Source: Apostichopus parvimensis (lineage: Eukaryota > Echinodermata > Holothuroidea > Aspidochirotida > Stichopodidae). Taken from it: a stretch of DNA of 64,000 nt. Within the stretch, counting starts at the first letter, position 1, and every line of letters starts with the position of its first letter. The stretch is taken from positions 13,978 to 77,977 of the forward strand of contig KN888388.1 of the NCBI GenBank assembly GCA_000934455.1, read 5' to 3'. Under the pieces are notes generated by a model. That model was not told where the DNA came from and did not search any database. It saw nothing but the letters and a program-made list of their open reading frames with translations. This document shows positions 33,330-45,182 of the stretch, in pieces. Position numbers and translations under genes: made by a program.

Positions 33330-33480
33330 CTGTGCGGGCCGACGGAAGTTGAACTGTCAGATACTTGGCAAGACAGATTTCATCCAAGGTTTCGAAACCA
33401 GTTACAAAGGATGGCAAACCTTGAAGCTAAATGGTGGGATGATGTAAAGTTGCCCATCAAGTGCTACGCAATTCAGTATT
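33330..33480 (+). mobile_element. Tx1-like LINE linker fragment
   Basis: Matches the start of the element at 8906 (GGATGGCAAAC.TTGAAGC, TGCGCATCAA/TGCCCATCAA, GCTACGCAATTCA) and reads MANLEAKWWDDVKLPIK. It is an internal piece of the endonuclease-RT linker, interrupted on the right by a tRNA SINE. Confidence 0.75.
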
Positions 33481-33485
33481 CAGGA

Positions 33486-33700
33486 GGAGTGTTAGCTCAG
33501 TGGTTAACGCCGGTGCCTTCCAATCATAAGGTCCCCAGTTCGAGCCACTCCAAGATTAATGTATGTCGTCCAGTTACAGAGTTGTTGACAATTCATAATA
33601 ATGGACGTTAAATATGAATCAAGAGACTGACTTCGGTCAGCGGCTTTGATAAGCCAATGAGGCTTCTTCGCGGGTTCCTGCTGGAGGATCTAAATACATA
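33486..33700 (+). mobile_element. tRNA-derived SINE
   Basis: The tRNA-like head GGAGTGTTAGCTCAGTGGTT (A box TAGCTCAGTGG at 33493) runs to AGTTCGAGCCACTCC (B box at 33537-33546), followed by a tRNA-unrelated body with GACTGACTTCGGTCAGCGG and an AAATACATATATT end. Both Pol III boxes are well kept, so the head is young. It sits inside the Tx1-like linker fragment. The tRNA species was not determined. Confidence 0.82.
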
Positions 33701-34068
33701 TATTCCCCCAATATTTCAAAGGGTAGGAGCCACCCCTCACCTTAGACCCCTCAACTGAACGGGTTCATTACAGTTTGGCTTTTCCTTGTGCAAGAAAGTA
33801 TTTGTACCTGTAAGGATATATAAGTTTTCGTCTAAATAGACGGTAAGAGGCATATATATATTTCCTCTCGTCTGAAATATTCTGCATTCAAATGTCATTT
33901 TCTGTTGATATGATAGATGGATGGAAGGATGGATCAATGGATAAATAGATAATTGGATAAATAGATGGATGGACGCATGAATGGGTGGTTGGGTGGTTGT
34001 CTGCATGAATGTAAGGATGCACCCGTGACAAATTTAATCGAAACTAACCAACAGATCCTCGGTTGTAT
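33701..34068. repeat. interval with GGAT/GATA-type tetranucleotide repeat
   Basis: An imperfect tetranucleotide array (ATGGATGG, GGATAAATAGAT and similar) covers about 33910-34005. Nothing else is seen. Confidence 0.75.
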
Positions 34069-34086
34069 GTACCTTACATAAAAAAT

Positions 34087-34275
34087 CGCTTCTCGGCCTT
34101 TTGGCTAGATCATATGTAGTATCTGTTCCCTTTCGAGGGGAATGGTGATGCACACCCGACGATGATCACACAGTCACAGTCTCGATGCAAGGGGACTGGG
34201 GCTGAGAGCGGATCAGTCGTTTGGTAGTTTGGTTTTCGTGCCCAGGTTCTTTCTTGGGCGACTTTTTCTTAAAAA
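34087..34275 (+). mobile_element. full-length U2-headed SINE (copy 4), 18-bp TSD
   Basis: The reference copy. The 18-bp direct repeat GTACCTTACATAAAAAAT lies at 34069-34086 and 34276-34293. The head reads (AT)CGCTTCTCGGCCTTTTGGCT, then AGATCATATGTAGTATCTG: U2 snRNA nt 1 to about 45 with one missing base and a couple of changes, including the GUAGUA branch-point-pairing stretch. After TTC it leaves U2: a CCCTTTCGAGGGG hairpin, GATGATCACACAGTC, GGACTGGGGCTGAGAGCGG, TTTCGTGCCCAGG and a terminal hairpin ACTTTTTCTTAAAAAGT. The duplication shows LINE-type retroposition. U2 genes lack an internal promoter, so how new copies are transcribed is unclear. Confidence 0.9.
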
Positions 34276-34293
34276 GTACCTTACATAAAAAAT

Positions 34294-34949
34294 AGTTAGT
34301 GTATGATACTCTACTGGACGAGCGCCCTTTATTAACGTTGCCTATACAGTGCCGTAAAAACGGTCCTGATTTGCCAAACTGTAACAGACATGCAAATATG
34401 AATGATTATGTCACTGGGAATAACGGTAAAATCAATCAATGTCTCAATTCAAGTTTCCATTGAATTGAGGAGGATCCCTTGGTAAGGGTGCGATTAAACA
34501 ATGCAAAGCATCATAGAGTCTACAAAACTCAGTCTTCGCTAGTGTAACTAGTGTCGCTAGTGTAACTTCATTATAGGATTCTTTGTAGAACTACACAAAG
34601 TTAAGAATTAAAACAGTGCAAGGTTGCTTGTAATGAAGGCATCACCTAACTCTTCTGTATGTGATATGTGCATATTTACAACGACTAAAAAGATAAAACA
34701 TTGCTGTCAGCTCGATCACTCCATTGCTTATTGTACAGAAAGTACCCCACACTAGTTTCATTCTTCTTCACTTCTACCGTAGCAGTATACGTATACTACA
34801 TGGCAACCATGTCGGGAAATCACGAACAAAGCCAAGTTGGCAATCTGTATGTTCATTTTAGCGTGATAATCACCTCAATTTAATGGGTATGAAATCGCTG
34901 TGAAGTTCCATGGTTGGATGTGTGTAAGAATATAAAATTTCCACCTAAA
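34294..34949. other. unassigned interval
   Basis: No gene or recognised repeat is seen beyond a short direct repeat of CTAGTGTAACT-type units near 34535-34565. Confidence 0.4.
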
Positions 34950-35088
34950 CACAACATCACATCTATTCCTCCAAACAATTTTTTTGTCACAACAGAACAA
35001 ACACAAATAATACGCTGCAACACAGCAACAGAACAAACTGGAGGATCTACCCCATATAAAACGAAACCCTCGACCAAAGTGAACCAAT
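34950..35088 (-). mobile_element. internal Tx1-like LINE fragment
   Basis: The complement reads GVDPP.CSV and VLQRII.VCS, matching the C-terminal coding region at 12070-12170 of the element at 8906. The 3' end is absent. Confidence 0.8.
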
Positions 35089-35384
35089 ATCTCACACATT
35101 TATGTAGAAAAAATTAAGCGAAAGTCACTCTTTACAGGGCAGACATGGTTTACACATAGAAAACGGAAATAAATAAAAAAATTTACTAATGCACGAGAAT
35201 CTCGCACAAAGATACTCGTTGTTCGTATCTTTAACAACGCGATTATTTTTTCTCATGTGAGTTGGGCCCGTTGGTTATGCTAATATAAAATACTATAGTA
35301 CGCACGCACAGTTTTTATTGGTAACTAGCGTTATCAAATCGTCCAATTGGGTGCTCTCGATTGACAATAATCTGTGGGCCAATA
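35089..35384. other. intergenic, paralogous to 58.86-59.12 kb
   Basis: Nearly the same sequence recurs at 58860-59120 (GTCACTC.CTACAGGGCAGAC, GCACGAGAATCTCGCACAAA). No gene is seen. Confidence 0.55.
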
Positions 35385-35563
35385 GTGTCCGGGGAGAATT
35401 GTCCGGGAGGGTAATTGTACGGTGGGGAGTCGACCGGGTGGATATTGTCCAGTGGGTAGTTTTCAAGTGTGGGAATTGTCCAGGGTGGGAATTATCTGGG
35501 TAGGAATTGTCCGGGGGTACTCGTCTGGGGGGTAATTGTCCAGGGGGGAGCTGTCCGGTCACC
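35385..35563. repeat. GGGGAATTGTCC-type minisatellite
   Basis: Irregular tandem units of about 14-20 bp built on GGG(T/A)AATTGTCCGGGG. The paralogue at 59135-59335 has a different unit order, so it expands and contracts. Open frames through it are low-complexity (GQLPP) artefacts. Confidence 0.75.
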
Positions 35564-35598
35564 ATTTAAAGAGTGTGACGTCGTATAACCAGAATACA

Positions 35599-35901
35599 CT
35601 ACCCACTTACTGAACAAGAATAGTGGGTTTTATTTTGACTATCACACGTTGCCCTACAGAAATTGTACGTGGTTAAATTTAAAATGGTGAGTGCTGGGAG
35701 ATCATAATACTGATTAAAGTAAATATTACTAGTTAACTTACTAACAGACAATGTATAGCAGGTTCTCGTAAAACATGGCTGTGAACTGAAGATAGTAAAC
35801 GTAGGGAAAAGAATGTGGCTCGTTCCATTGTTTAAATATGCCATGAACTCATCCTTTATCTTCACAGATTCGATACACACCAAAACCCACTGAGATAACA
35901 A
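35599..35901 (-). CDS. conserved open frame of unknown function (paralogue at 59616-59335)
   Basis: I do not recognise this protein. The minus-strand frame contains MAYLNNGTSHILFPTFTIFS, SQPCFTRTCYTLSVSK, ILNLTTYNFCRATC, with several cysteines and N-glycosylation motifs. The paralogue at 59.3-59.6 kb keeps the same frame without indels for about 80 codons despite many amino-acid differences. A strong donor consensus (TTA|GTAAGTT) follows TLSV in both copies, so part of it could be an exon ending near 35742. It may instead be duplicated non-coding DNA that stays open by chance. Confidence 0.25.
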   Translation of the reverse strand: MLSQWVLVCIESVKIKDEFMAYLNNGTSHILFPTFTIFSSQPCFTRTCYTLSVSKLTSNIYFNQYYDLPALTILNLTTYNFCRATCDSQNKTHYSCSVSG

Positions 35902-36529
35902 CAGTCCGATTTCCTTGCCTCAACTAAGTCAATACATCATTCATTAAAGACTATAGGTACTGCCCTCATTTTATATTAATACTTGCTAAAGTTTCAATTT
36001 TTTATAGGCTCTTAGATCAATGCCTATGTGAATCCTGCAATGGTGTCGTCATCCTTGGTTGTAACTAACATATATGTTATAACATATTATGTTCTAATGT
36101 AGCTTATATCCGTCACACTGCGTGCGGTTTTCCGTTCCTTTAAATGACATATGATATCTATGAATCAACACAGCAAGGCTTCGCTGGATTACTGTACTAA
36201 AGTACTCGTGTGTTTGTACGGTAATGGAGCTTATGACCACACCCACCAGCCCACTGACTTCGGAGCAACGCGTGCAAGGAAACACTTTGAAAGAGCTAAA
36301 AGTCATATTGGGTTAAAATTGTGTACTTTAACGATAACAGGGAACTAGCAGTTAGAAAAGTGCATTGATTGTGTTGGTGCGATTTAGTATTCGGAAATTG
36401 TTGTTAGTCTGAAACATTTTCTAAGTCGGTGGGGTATTTTTTTATGTTAGGCGATGACTTTCAAAATGATGAATACACAGTTTGCTCATTTTTTGCGTAC
36501 ACGGTTAATTAAATAAATGATAGACTCAC
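35902..36529. other. intergenic, left part paralogous to 59.6-59.9 kb
   Basis: Up to about 36150 the sequence follows 59620-59905, where the paralogue is cut by a Tx1-like LINE. From about 36420 it resembles 6360-6450, the downstream flank of Ig2 exon B. No gene is seen. Confidence 0.5.
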
Positions 36530-37289
36530 CTGGACTACTTTTAGAGATGTTAAATTCACATTTGTCCGAATACTGCGGCGTGGAGAGGAACGCCAGCGAT
36601 TCCTGGGTAGCAATGCATCCAACAGTTGAGTTCTCATCACAAGACGTAATGTCAACAGAAAGCTCTTGAATACCGTTTTCATCCGTGTAATGTTCTGAAA
36701 ATCACAGCCCTCGGGCTCAATCATTTCCAGATTTATCGGTGGAAACCCGTTTGTTATTGAACACGATATAGTTACGTGGTAGGAATCAGATGGCGATGAG
36801 GAGGGGCCTTGACAAACAAGAGGTGTAGGAGGCTGGTAGACTGTAAAGAGATGATAGGTGTGATGAGAGTAAAGATACGGAGAGAAATCATCAGTCAATG
36901 ACAGATGATAAGTACCAGCATCCTGTCGTTGAAGGTTTAAGATGGAGAAAAAAAATCAACCTTAGTAATGTTAGGCCGGTAGTTGGACCGATCTTCCTCG
37001 ATATATTCTACTTTTACTTGAAATAAATATCGACTGACTGTCTGATTCTGTCTGAATTGTATACCGTTGTAGGAGTAAGTTCCTTTAGAGGGAACGTCTC
37101 CGTTAGTACGTCCGGTAAAGTTCATCGCAACTCGTAAATCATACATGTAGAAGTCACAGCCTAGTATAGCATAGCATTCCTTTGAATTTACTGTTTGTCT
37201 TTCTGTGCAGTGATAGTTACAACCGATTAAGTATATAATACCAGGAAGATGACAAGATGCAAGAACTTTGAAACAATGAAACCATCCAT
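36530..37289 (-). pseudogene. Ig receptor pseudogene I (signal-V-Ig2 exon)
   Basis: Same organisation as exon D, with Ig2 of the B type (TNGFPPINLEMIEPEGC). Lesions against D: 7 bases lost at the end of the signal peptide, giving a stop; loss of the V segment between GCD and YDLRVAMNF (about 60 nt); one base lost in the A-run of the FSILNLQ region; and one base lost in Ig2 (about 36695), leaving 311 instead of 312 nt. The Ig2 acceptor (36841) and donor (CCAG|GTGAGT, 36530) remain intact. Confidence 0.85.
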
Positions 37290-39077
37290 GTTTAAATAAT
37301 TAACGACTATTAAAGTTGTCCAGCGTCGCAGGCGTGCGTTTGTGCCTACATTTATGTGAAACCTATTATGAGAGATAGAAAGTGATTTTGTTACAATGCG
37401 CATGCGTTAATTTGCTTCCAACTGTGCATGACTGGAAAATATATCTCCGACATGACAACATGCATGCACGAGTGTGTTTCGAATTTGAAACATTGTTTTG
37501 TTTTGTTTTTATTTGAGAAGTAATATTAGCTAAGAAGTAGGCTAATGATTTTTATATAACATTGTTATTTCATGACAAAAAAAATTGTTGAAGGGTGAGT
37601 GTGTGTGTATGAATCGTTTGCTGTTCTTTGTGTTATCGCTGTTAATTTAATAACATCAAATCAAGTTTTAGTATGTAACGAATGTCATAACTATACTTTC
37701 ATACTGAGTTAGACCGAGAGAAACAGAGAATGCAACCTGGAGCTTGAAATGAAGCACTGACAGAGCATAAGCATATAGACATTATCTTCATCATTTTAAA
37801 GTGATACATTCATCAAAAACGGATTGACTGTACCTGAAAGTGATGACGCTCTCACGTGAAACATTGAACAAAACTGAATTCGTGAGCAGCATTATACTTT
37901 AATCTGCTCTGGTGACCTGACGAGTGAATTCAAAATGTGATGCAACAGTGTAGATAACAACACATCAGCAATTGACGGCTAAAATAACATCTTCCAAATG
38001 AGGTATTAACAAAAAATCCGGATTTACTATTCTGTTGTTTTTTTGTTTTTTGTTGCTTTATATTTCACATCCAGGTGAATTAATATATTCATAGTTCTCG
38101 ATAATCTGCATCAAATTACTTTTAGTGTTACTTTATTAGTTTAAATACAACAGGCTCGTGGATTCATATGACAGGAAGATTATTAAACGCACTTACAAAT
38201 GATGAGACCTATATTTACCTTCCATTGCTTTTTTTGGTAAAATCCTTCACCCTTACATATTGAATAATTCATTGAATATAATTAATCGCATTGTTCGTTG
38301 TGCCGTTATCAGGTAATTTATATTAACTATGCACACCTCGTTTTCAAAGAATATGTAAAACTTTGTCAAAGAACTGAACAACAGTCTCCATTTTGAATGT
38401 CTTCTAACCCACCTTACCTAATAACCATCCGTATATAAAGGTAGTTCTATAATGTGCAAATATATTCAAATTCACTTCAGAAAACGAAAAGACACATGAT
38501 GTCATCCTTGTTAACGAATAGGTTAGAGTCATTTCTTATTTAACACTATGTTTTTTTTGGCGAACAGCTAATCACTTGGATATTTCTGCCCTTTTTTTCA
38601 ATTAAAGTAACTTCTTATATCAATGCATGTAAAGAATTTTAAAATTCACAGTAACGTTTGCCAGATGTTTCCATGATTTTGGTTACTCTGAATGTTTTAG
38701 TCGCCGATGTAGAGTGCATCCTGTGCTAGAGAAGTGAGGGGCGGGAAATTACGCCTGTCCCCTCCCACCTATAAAAGGGGGAGATTTGTCTCTCTTCACC
38801 CCTGCCTCCCGCCCACCAACCAAAGCACATTTCAACGAGTTTGATGGCTACTTAATAATAATAGCCGAAACAACTGGTAAATATGACGTGGTTAGAAGTG
38901 GAGATTCTGTTCATGACAACATTCCATTGTTAATAAATCATGACTATGTTACGTCATTTCAGATGATACAATTTGAAACAGTAAAGTTTCTTTAATATTG
39001 TTTTTCTAGATTTGTGTTAATTACATTTCATTTTGATTGGTAGATTTGCCAAGCATATAAAATGATTAACAGAGAGC
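37290..39077. other. upstream flank of unit I, paralogous to 28.05-29.4 and 31.45-31.8 kb
   Basis: This matches the region upstream of exon D. The MITE site (about 38615) is empty, and the 1.4 kb holding stand-alone V exon E is absent: near 38690 the sequence jumps from the counterpart of 30015 to that of 31455. No gene is seen. Confidence 0.6.
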
Positions 39078-39190
39078 GTTTGTGATAAATTGGTTAATGT
39101 ACTATAAGGATTACATGTTCAGATCCTGACTGGATCACTGGGTTGTGTCCTTTGGCTTATTCAAGTACCTTTCTTCATGTGTGTAACAAG
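39078..39190 (+). repeat. diverged tRNA-type SINE
   Basis: Reads GCGTTTGTGATAAATTGGTT (A-box-like) and ATGTTCAGATCC (B-box-like), then TGACTGGATCACTGGGTTGT, GTCCTTTGGCTT, a wording typical of tRNA-SINE bodies in many aquatic animals. Both boxes are mutated, so it is an old copy. Confidence 0.5.
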
Positions 39191-40620
39191 GGGCTTAAGG
39201 TTTGGTTATAATCAACATAGTTTAATGCATGGCTCATCCTATACGATTTCCAAGCCGATACTCATGGCTTTATCAGGAAAAACTGGTAAAGGTGAGAACC
39301 CGTTTATCATTTAAAACTGATGTGTGTTATAATTTCTTAACATATTTTACATTTATGACCAGTTGCTACTGAGAAGGACTTACAAACAGAAAATGCTAAA
39401 CACACATTCCTTTGCATAATAATTGACTGGACTTACCAGACTATTTTAAAGGTTTTCGTCAATAATTTCGTCCACATTTTAACATATATTGGATGTCACT
39501 TTACTGCAGAACGCGCAAAATGTGCAATCTAACATGTGTAAAGGTGTTATAACTACTTCATTTTAGACTGATTACCGCTTGTCTCTTATTCACAGTACAA
39601 ACCGATCAAGCCATGTACATTCGGTGGATTTCCCCCAAAAGGACGCGTATTTGGCCCGCCCTTACGCTCCGAGAACAACTGTTTCAATTGCACACGTTTC
39701 TGTATATGGGTGTGAAATTAAATTACCTGTGACCAGAGGTTTACTGTTGTTATTGTCATGTTAGGGGCCTTGTTCTTGATACGAATAATGTAAAATAAAC
39801 TTCAACTACAACAAATAATTGTTTATTAGATAGTATGATTCACTCTACGTAATAATTTTTGACCTTTAAGGTAAAAAATTCCAATTAGGGTCGTTATCAA
39901 TTTGCTCGATTACTTTCTCTAAAAAGCAACAAAAATCCTTGTATATATGTTATCAAAGAAGATTTGTCTTCCTCTGTGTGCTTGCTTGTATGTAGTTTGC
40001 AACTTGAAGAGCAGGATTTCTGCGACTGTTGACTCAACTGAGGCTATTTTACACCACGTTAGGCTTTCAAAGAGCAGCGTAGAACATTTGTTAACCTGCG
40101 AGTAACGAGGCTTGTTTACAAGTGACGAAAAGTTGCGACTTTCTTGGCTTAACCCCTTCAAGGTAGGGAACATTACGGAAGTTACCACGAATAGCTAACG
40201 CTTCGGTTCTCAAGTGAAGGACAACTTTTACCCAATGAAAAATTCTACAAGGGCATAGAGACTACTGTAACATTATTTTGGTGGTGTAGTGTGTGTGTGT
40301 GAGTTAATATGGAAAATATGTTGCTTTATAGGGTGATCAACAACTGGTGAAATCAAGTGGGCCTAGTTGACTCTTTAATGTGCAATGTCATCGTTGATGC
40401 ATTGATCAACTTTATCTCAGTAGGTGTTGGCGGAAACATGAACATTATCCAAATCAAGACGTTACACCATGGGATAGTTGGTTCAGTTGCAGGCGACATC
40501 TAACATGTCTTTTTTACATCTTATTTAAAAAAAGACTACCAATTGGTTGTGAAGTATGAGACATCAGATCAAAACAAAGGATTGTTTGTGTTAATTTAAG
40601 CCATTATTAGTTAAAAACAG
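39191..40620. other. intergenic, paralogous to 31.7-32.9 kb
   Basis: Tracks the block right of V exon E but lacks the U2-headed SINE and the Tx1-like tail found there. No gene is supported. Confidence 0.5.
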
Positions 40621-43020
40621 AGACTAATCATGCACATTAACATTCAATTTAAGATGGCGTTGCACCGCTATTTCAAAGTGAACATTATTTCTTTGTGTGA
40701 AATCTAACCTTATACTACAGTTTAATACAAGAAGCTAAATTGTGTTCGAAATATATCGTCTGCTATATTCAGAGTATGTGTGAGTGTAACTGTTTGTGTT
40801 ACAGGTAATTATTTATATTTGGCTATTGATTCATGCTCTATCCATACAAAGTTGTACACTTAAAATGAAATAATATTTTCGTGCAATATTTTTTCTTAAA
40901 TCATTCAAGAGGAAAATTTTCCGAATGGAATATCATCATACACCATCTATAGCTATTCACCACGGAATGATCTTGACCACCTGACCAATTTCCAATGATA
41001 ATTGCTTTCTTTGCATCAGTCTCCTGTGATTGTAAATCAAGCAATAATACAAACCAACAAATTTAGTCTCCAATTGTTAATAGATTTTATCGTGTCACCT
41101 GTATCAAAAAGAATATGGTTCGGTTTACTAACTTGACGCAAGATTGGCTTGATGATGCAGTAGATGGCGAGGCCTACAGTAATATTAATATCTGCTTTTA
41201 TTGGTTTGGAACCATTAGATGCACCATGTTGTGACTTTATACAGGCAGGTTGTATGTATTTTCTTAAATCTGACCAAAGTCATTCGTATAGAGTTAGTTA
41301 ACTTATTATGGGAAAGCTAAAACCGCTTTGATTCGTACAAGGTAACATTTATTACATTATGATTTTTCCCTTTTTGAATAAAAATAATAATAGTAAAAAG
41401 CCATCTTGAAATAGTTTAGTGATGATATTTTATGTGTATTATCCGATACGTTCTGCAGGTTGTCCAAGTTTATTGAATCGTTAAGATCGAGATATATAGA
41501 ACAAAAGTTCGACCATTTTGGTTGGCTAGTGTTATTTTCTAATAATTCAATAACAAAGTGGAATGATCCAACAACAACGTGGAGTACATGCCGTGCCAAA
41601 CAATGGGGGCGAGAAACATACTCCTGCCCCTTCACAATTTATAAAGGGAAATATATCTCTCCCTCCCATGCTCCCCCCCCCCCTTCCAAACACCCTTGCC
41701 ACTTTAAACGCCTGTTATGGCAATGTGATCCGAAACAATTCTGTTATATTTTAAATGGCCTGAAGTCGAGGTTTCCTAAATGACAAATAATTAATTACGA
41801 ATCAGTAATGAATTTGTATCGCAATTTAATACATGGCTGTGACAGGTCACCATGTGATGACTGCAAAAATCATCAAGAACGTCAAAGTGCACAACGTAGT
41901 CCAATTAAGATTCAATAGCTGTCATCTATTTTTTCTATTCTTTGTATTGTTTTTCTTCTTAAGGAGAAACAACTCCGTACCGTTGATATGTCAGATCGCA
42001 CAAAGTTTGATTATTTATGCTAATCAATAAAATACATTTAATTAAAAATTAAACTAGTCTAGTAACCATGCTCATAAGCATTTAGTTTCAGATGGCGCTG
42101 TACCACTATATAACAGAGGAAGTTTAGGTGATAAGAGTATATAGAGTATGTGTTATTAAATGTTCTTGTTCCCTTTAAGTAGGAGATCGCATGTGTTACA
42201 CTTATTTCAATAATAAGTGTGTGTGTGTGTGTTCATGTAGCAATCAATATTCTTATTCGGCTATTGATTCTATTTCTGTGACTAACACAGTTCTATATTT
42301 CAAATTAAATAATCTATTGTTATGATATCATATATTACAGAGGACAAATTTCTCGGGTGGAATGTCTTCATCTGTCTCTCTTATATACCTCATCCAGCTA
42401 TTGACATTGGAAAGACCTTGAACACATTTACCACCTTTCATTGACAGATATCTGTCGCAATATCCTGTAATGCAAATCAAACAATAATGCAAACCAATAC
42501 TATAGTTACGGTGGTCATGATGGAACAGACGAGTTACAGAATTACTGCATTAGTATAACCCGACAACTAGTGAAAAATACAATATTTGGCGTGTTGTCCA
42601 GTAACGTGCAGCACAACAACTGATCACGTTGGGATTCTTCGTCAAAATGCCAATGCATAGAATCGCTTCTCGGCCTTTTGGTTTAGATTATGTGTAGTAT
42701 CTGTTCCCTTTCGAGGGGAATGGTGGTACACACCCGACGATGATCACACAGTCACAATCTCGATGCAAGGGGACTGGGTTAAGAGCGGATCAGTCGTTCG
42801 GTAGTTTGGTAGTTTGGTTTTCGTGCCCAGGTTCTTTCCTGGGTGACTTTTCTTAAAAAGTATGCATAGATTAGCTTGTCAACTAGGCAGACATATAATA
42901 ATTTGTCGAGGTGTGTACAATTCGCCTGTATCGAGAAGAATATGGTTTGGTATCGATGATTGTTCAACTTAACAAATCATTGCAAGATTGCTTGGTGGTG
43001 AATGAGATGGCATAGCCTGC
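40621..43020. repeat. local tandem duplication (about 40.62-41.34 and 42.05-43.02 kb)
   Basis: Two diverged copies about 1.4-1.8 kb apart share AGATGGCG.TG.ACC.CTAT, GGCTATTGATTC, the CTTGA.CAC..ACC stretch and GCCTGTATC.A.AAGAATATGG. The second copy carries a U2-headed SINE. The stretch at 41560-41700 is also a copy of the 31450/38700 repeat. No gene is seen. Confidence 0.5.
42662..42861 (+). mobile_element. full-length U2-headed SINE (copy 5), 9-bp TSD
   Basis: Begins AATCGCTTCTCGGCCTTTTG, continues through TGTAGTATCTGTTCCC, and ends TTTTCTTAAAAAGT. ATGCATAGA flanks it at 42653-42661 and 42862-42870. A local GGTAGTTT duplication lengthens the body. The paralogous first copy of the local duplication has no element here. 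Confidence 0.88.
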
Positions 43021-43047
43021 AGTAAAATAACAACCAGTTATAATCAG

Positions 43048-43309
43048 TATGTCGGCTTGTCGAGACCTGTTTCCAAGGGCCGTTGTTATTCTGGTTTGGG
43101 GTAATAGTGGGCCTACGGACGGTCCGACCGTTTTTACTTTTGTAGATGATTCGTGTTGAGTTTGGTGAGTGTGTGCAAAGGGGGGGGGGGGTTCAGTTGG
43201 ATGTGTGTGTGTGTGTTTGTTTGTTTAGTTAAAGTACGGGTAGGGTTTGGTATTGAAAGCATTTAAGCCGTGACGTTTTGAATTCCTCTGGGCGGATCAC
43301 GTAAACAGC
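43048..43309 (+). mobile_element. diverged Tx1-like LINE tail with long imperfect TSD
   Basis: Ends GCCGTGACGTTTTGAATTCC, GGCGGATCACGTAAACAGC. The body differs from the other tails and holds a G run and a TG repeat. CAGTAAAATAACAACC.. at 43020-43046 and ACAGTAAAGTTACAACC.. from 43310 form a target-site duplication of about 27 bp with several mismatches, so this is an older subfamily member. Confidence 0.75.
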
Positions 43310-44831
43310 ACAGTAAAGTTACAACCAATAACAATCGGTTCCAAACCACTGGGAGTACCATATTACGTAAATACGTAAATAAGTGAGAATATCAGTATAT
43401 GGGCCGGGAAGCTTGGCCTCGTATGAGTTGTAATAATTCTGACCAAAGTCGTTCATGAGGAATACATTTTGGATATCTTACGATGTTTCTAAGTTCCTAA
43501 TATCTGAAAACTATTAGTCTGGTCCACTTAATTATGTACACAAGATAGTATATTATAGTAGTTAATTTTTTTGGCTCACTGTAGTGTGGTTTGCAATGCC
43601 ATAGGTGATAAAGGTAGGGTGGACGGGCGAGGTCATTTTTGCATTCAAAGAATTGTTATTTCTTCTTCATCTTTCTTGATTCTCCTCTGCATGTTTCCTT
43701 TAAACTTTCTCAGCAGCCCTAGTCACCTAAATCAATTAACATATTGTTTGATCTACCCTGCATAATTTATTCATTTATATTTATCTATATTCATGTTCTC
43801 TCTCTGGAGTTAGTTTATGTCTTCGTTTTCAATTAGATTAAAAACTTGAACTGTACTGAGCTTTAACGGTCAATACTGCAGAAACAAATTGACCGAAACT
43901 AGCGACTCTCTTATGTTTGTTTAACTTAAGTGATACCGGGTTGGTTATCTGAATTAATCAGGTTGTTATTTCAAGTTACCGTCGATTCGTCTCTTCCACT
44001 CCTTTTCTACTCAGTTCCGACGGTGGCGAGGGAAAGGTTGACGCTGCATATCCAATGCACTAATCCCCTAATGGTATTGCCATACTGTGTGTATGGAAAT
44101 GAGTTTCAGCAAACATGGGTTACTTTAGTGAACAACCCCCAGCATCAAAAGGTTCAAGGAAATAATTGCTCTATTCAGGAGACATGTGGGTTGAATTCAG
44201 TGTCGGGGGGCTGCCATTTTGATGAGATATAGGAGTATAAGAGATGACAGTCATTGCGGTTCATTGCCGTCCAATCGTTTTTACTCTATTTACCAACTAT
44301 ACTTTTCTATTCATTTTACGCAACTAAGAACCTTGGCGGTTGAGGGACTAGTGTATTCAGCCACCGTCCGAGACGATATGTCTGAGACGCAAAAAACACA
44401 TTCCATACTTGTCTTATGTTTTCGGGAGAATATCCCAGCACCAAGATGTTACCAGGCGATGGAAGCATTGCCAAAGACCTTTATATTCGATTCTTATAGA
44501 TAAAAAGCATTGCAAGTGCCCTCGAATTTTACATTGTGAACTTGTTAAAATAAGGTCGTCTATGAAACTCAAATGTCGCCCTCACATTCAAGAGAAAGTT
44601 ATCTCTTGTTTCTAAATGACAAGCTGTGGTCTTTGAGCTCTTACATGTGAAATGATGCTTGTATTTTGACATTAATATAACGTCCTTTGGGCTATTCTTT
44701 CAAAGTTAATTAAAGATAGTCTGCACGTACCCAAACAAGTACATAATATTTGTGAACGATAAGTAACACGCTCTCCTTACCATTAGCTAATCTTATTATA
44801 ATATGTGTATTTAAAGACATTGATAATACAC
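43310..44831. other. intergenic; right part is locus 2 flank
   Basis: No gene is supported. From about 44550 the sequence is paralogous to 15900 onward. Confidence 0.45.
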
Positions 44832-44839
44832 GTTGTTGA

Positions 44840-45182
44840 CAGGGGCGTCGCGAGCGGGGGGGGTGGGGGGTGTCATACTCCCCAATAATTTGGTCGCTGT
44901 CGGCAAATTTTGGGTCTGTCGGCAAATTTTGGGTCTGTCGGCAAAAGGAGAAAAGGTGAAGAGAGCGGAAGGGGAAGAAAGAAGGAAAGCTGAATAGAGA
45001 ATAGGAGAACGGGAGCTTCTTCCGTGCCAAATTTGACTTAAAATAAGCACCAGATTGCATCTAAGGACGTTTCAAAACCCCCTCCCCTCAGACCCCTCCC
45101 CCATTTCAGTCACCACTTCCAGATCCGTCGGCAAATCAAATTGTCCACACCCCCCAACAAAAACCCCTTCGCTACGCCCCTG
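44840..45182. mobile_element. hAT-like MITE (343 bp), 8-bp TSD
   Basis: The ends are CAGGGGCGTCGCGAGCG and, inverted, CAGGGGCGTAGCGAAGG. GTTGTTGA at 44832-44839 and 45183-45190 is an exact 8-bp target-site duplication. Internally a 19-bp unit (GTCGGCAAATTTTGGGTCT) is repeated two and a half times. The paralogous site in locus 1 near 16180 is empty, so it inserted after the two loci separated. Confidence 0.9.

Noticed and set aside
34087-34275. A functional U2 snRNA gene
   Set aside because: Only the first ~45 nt match; the Sm site and later stem-loops are absent and the copy has an 18-bp target-site duplication.
35293-35565. GQLPP-repeat protein
   Set aside because: It is a reading of the G-rich minisatellite, not conserved in unit order with the paralogue at 59.2 kb.
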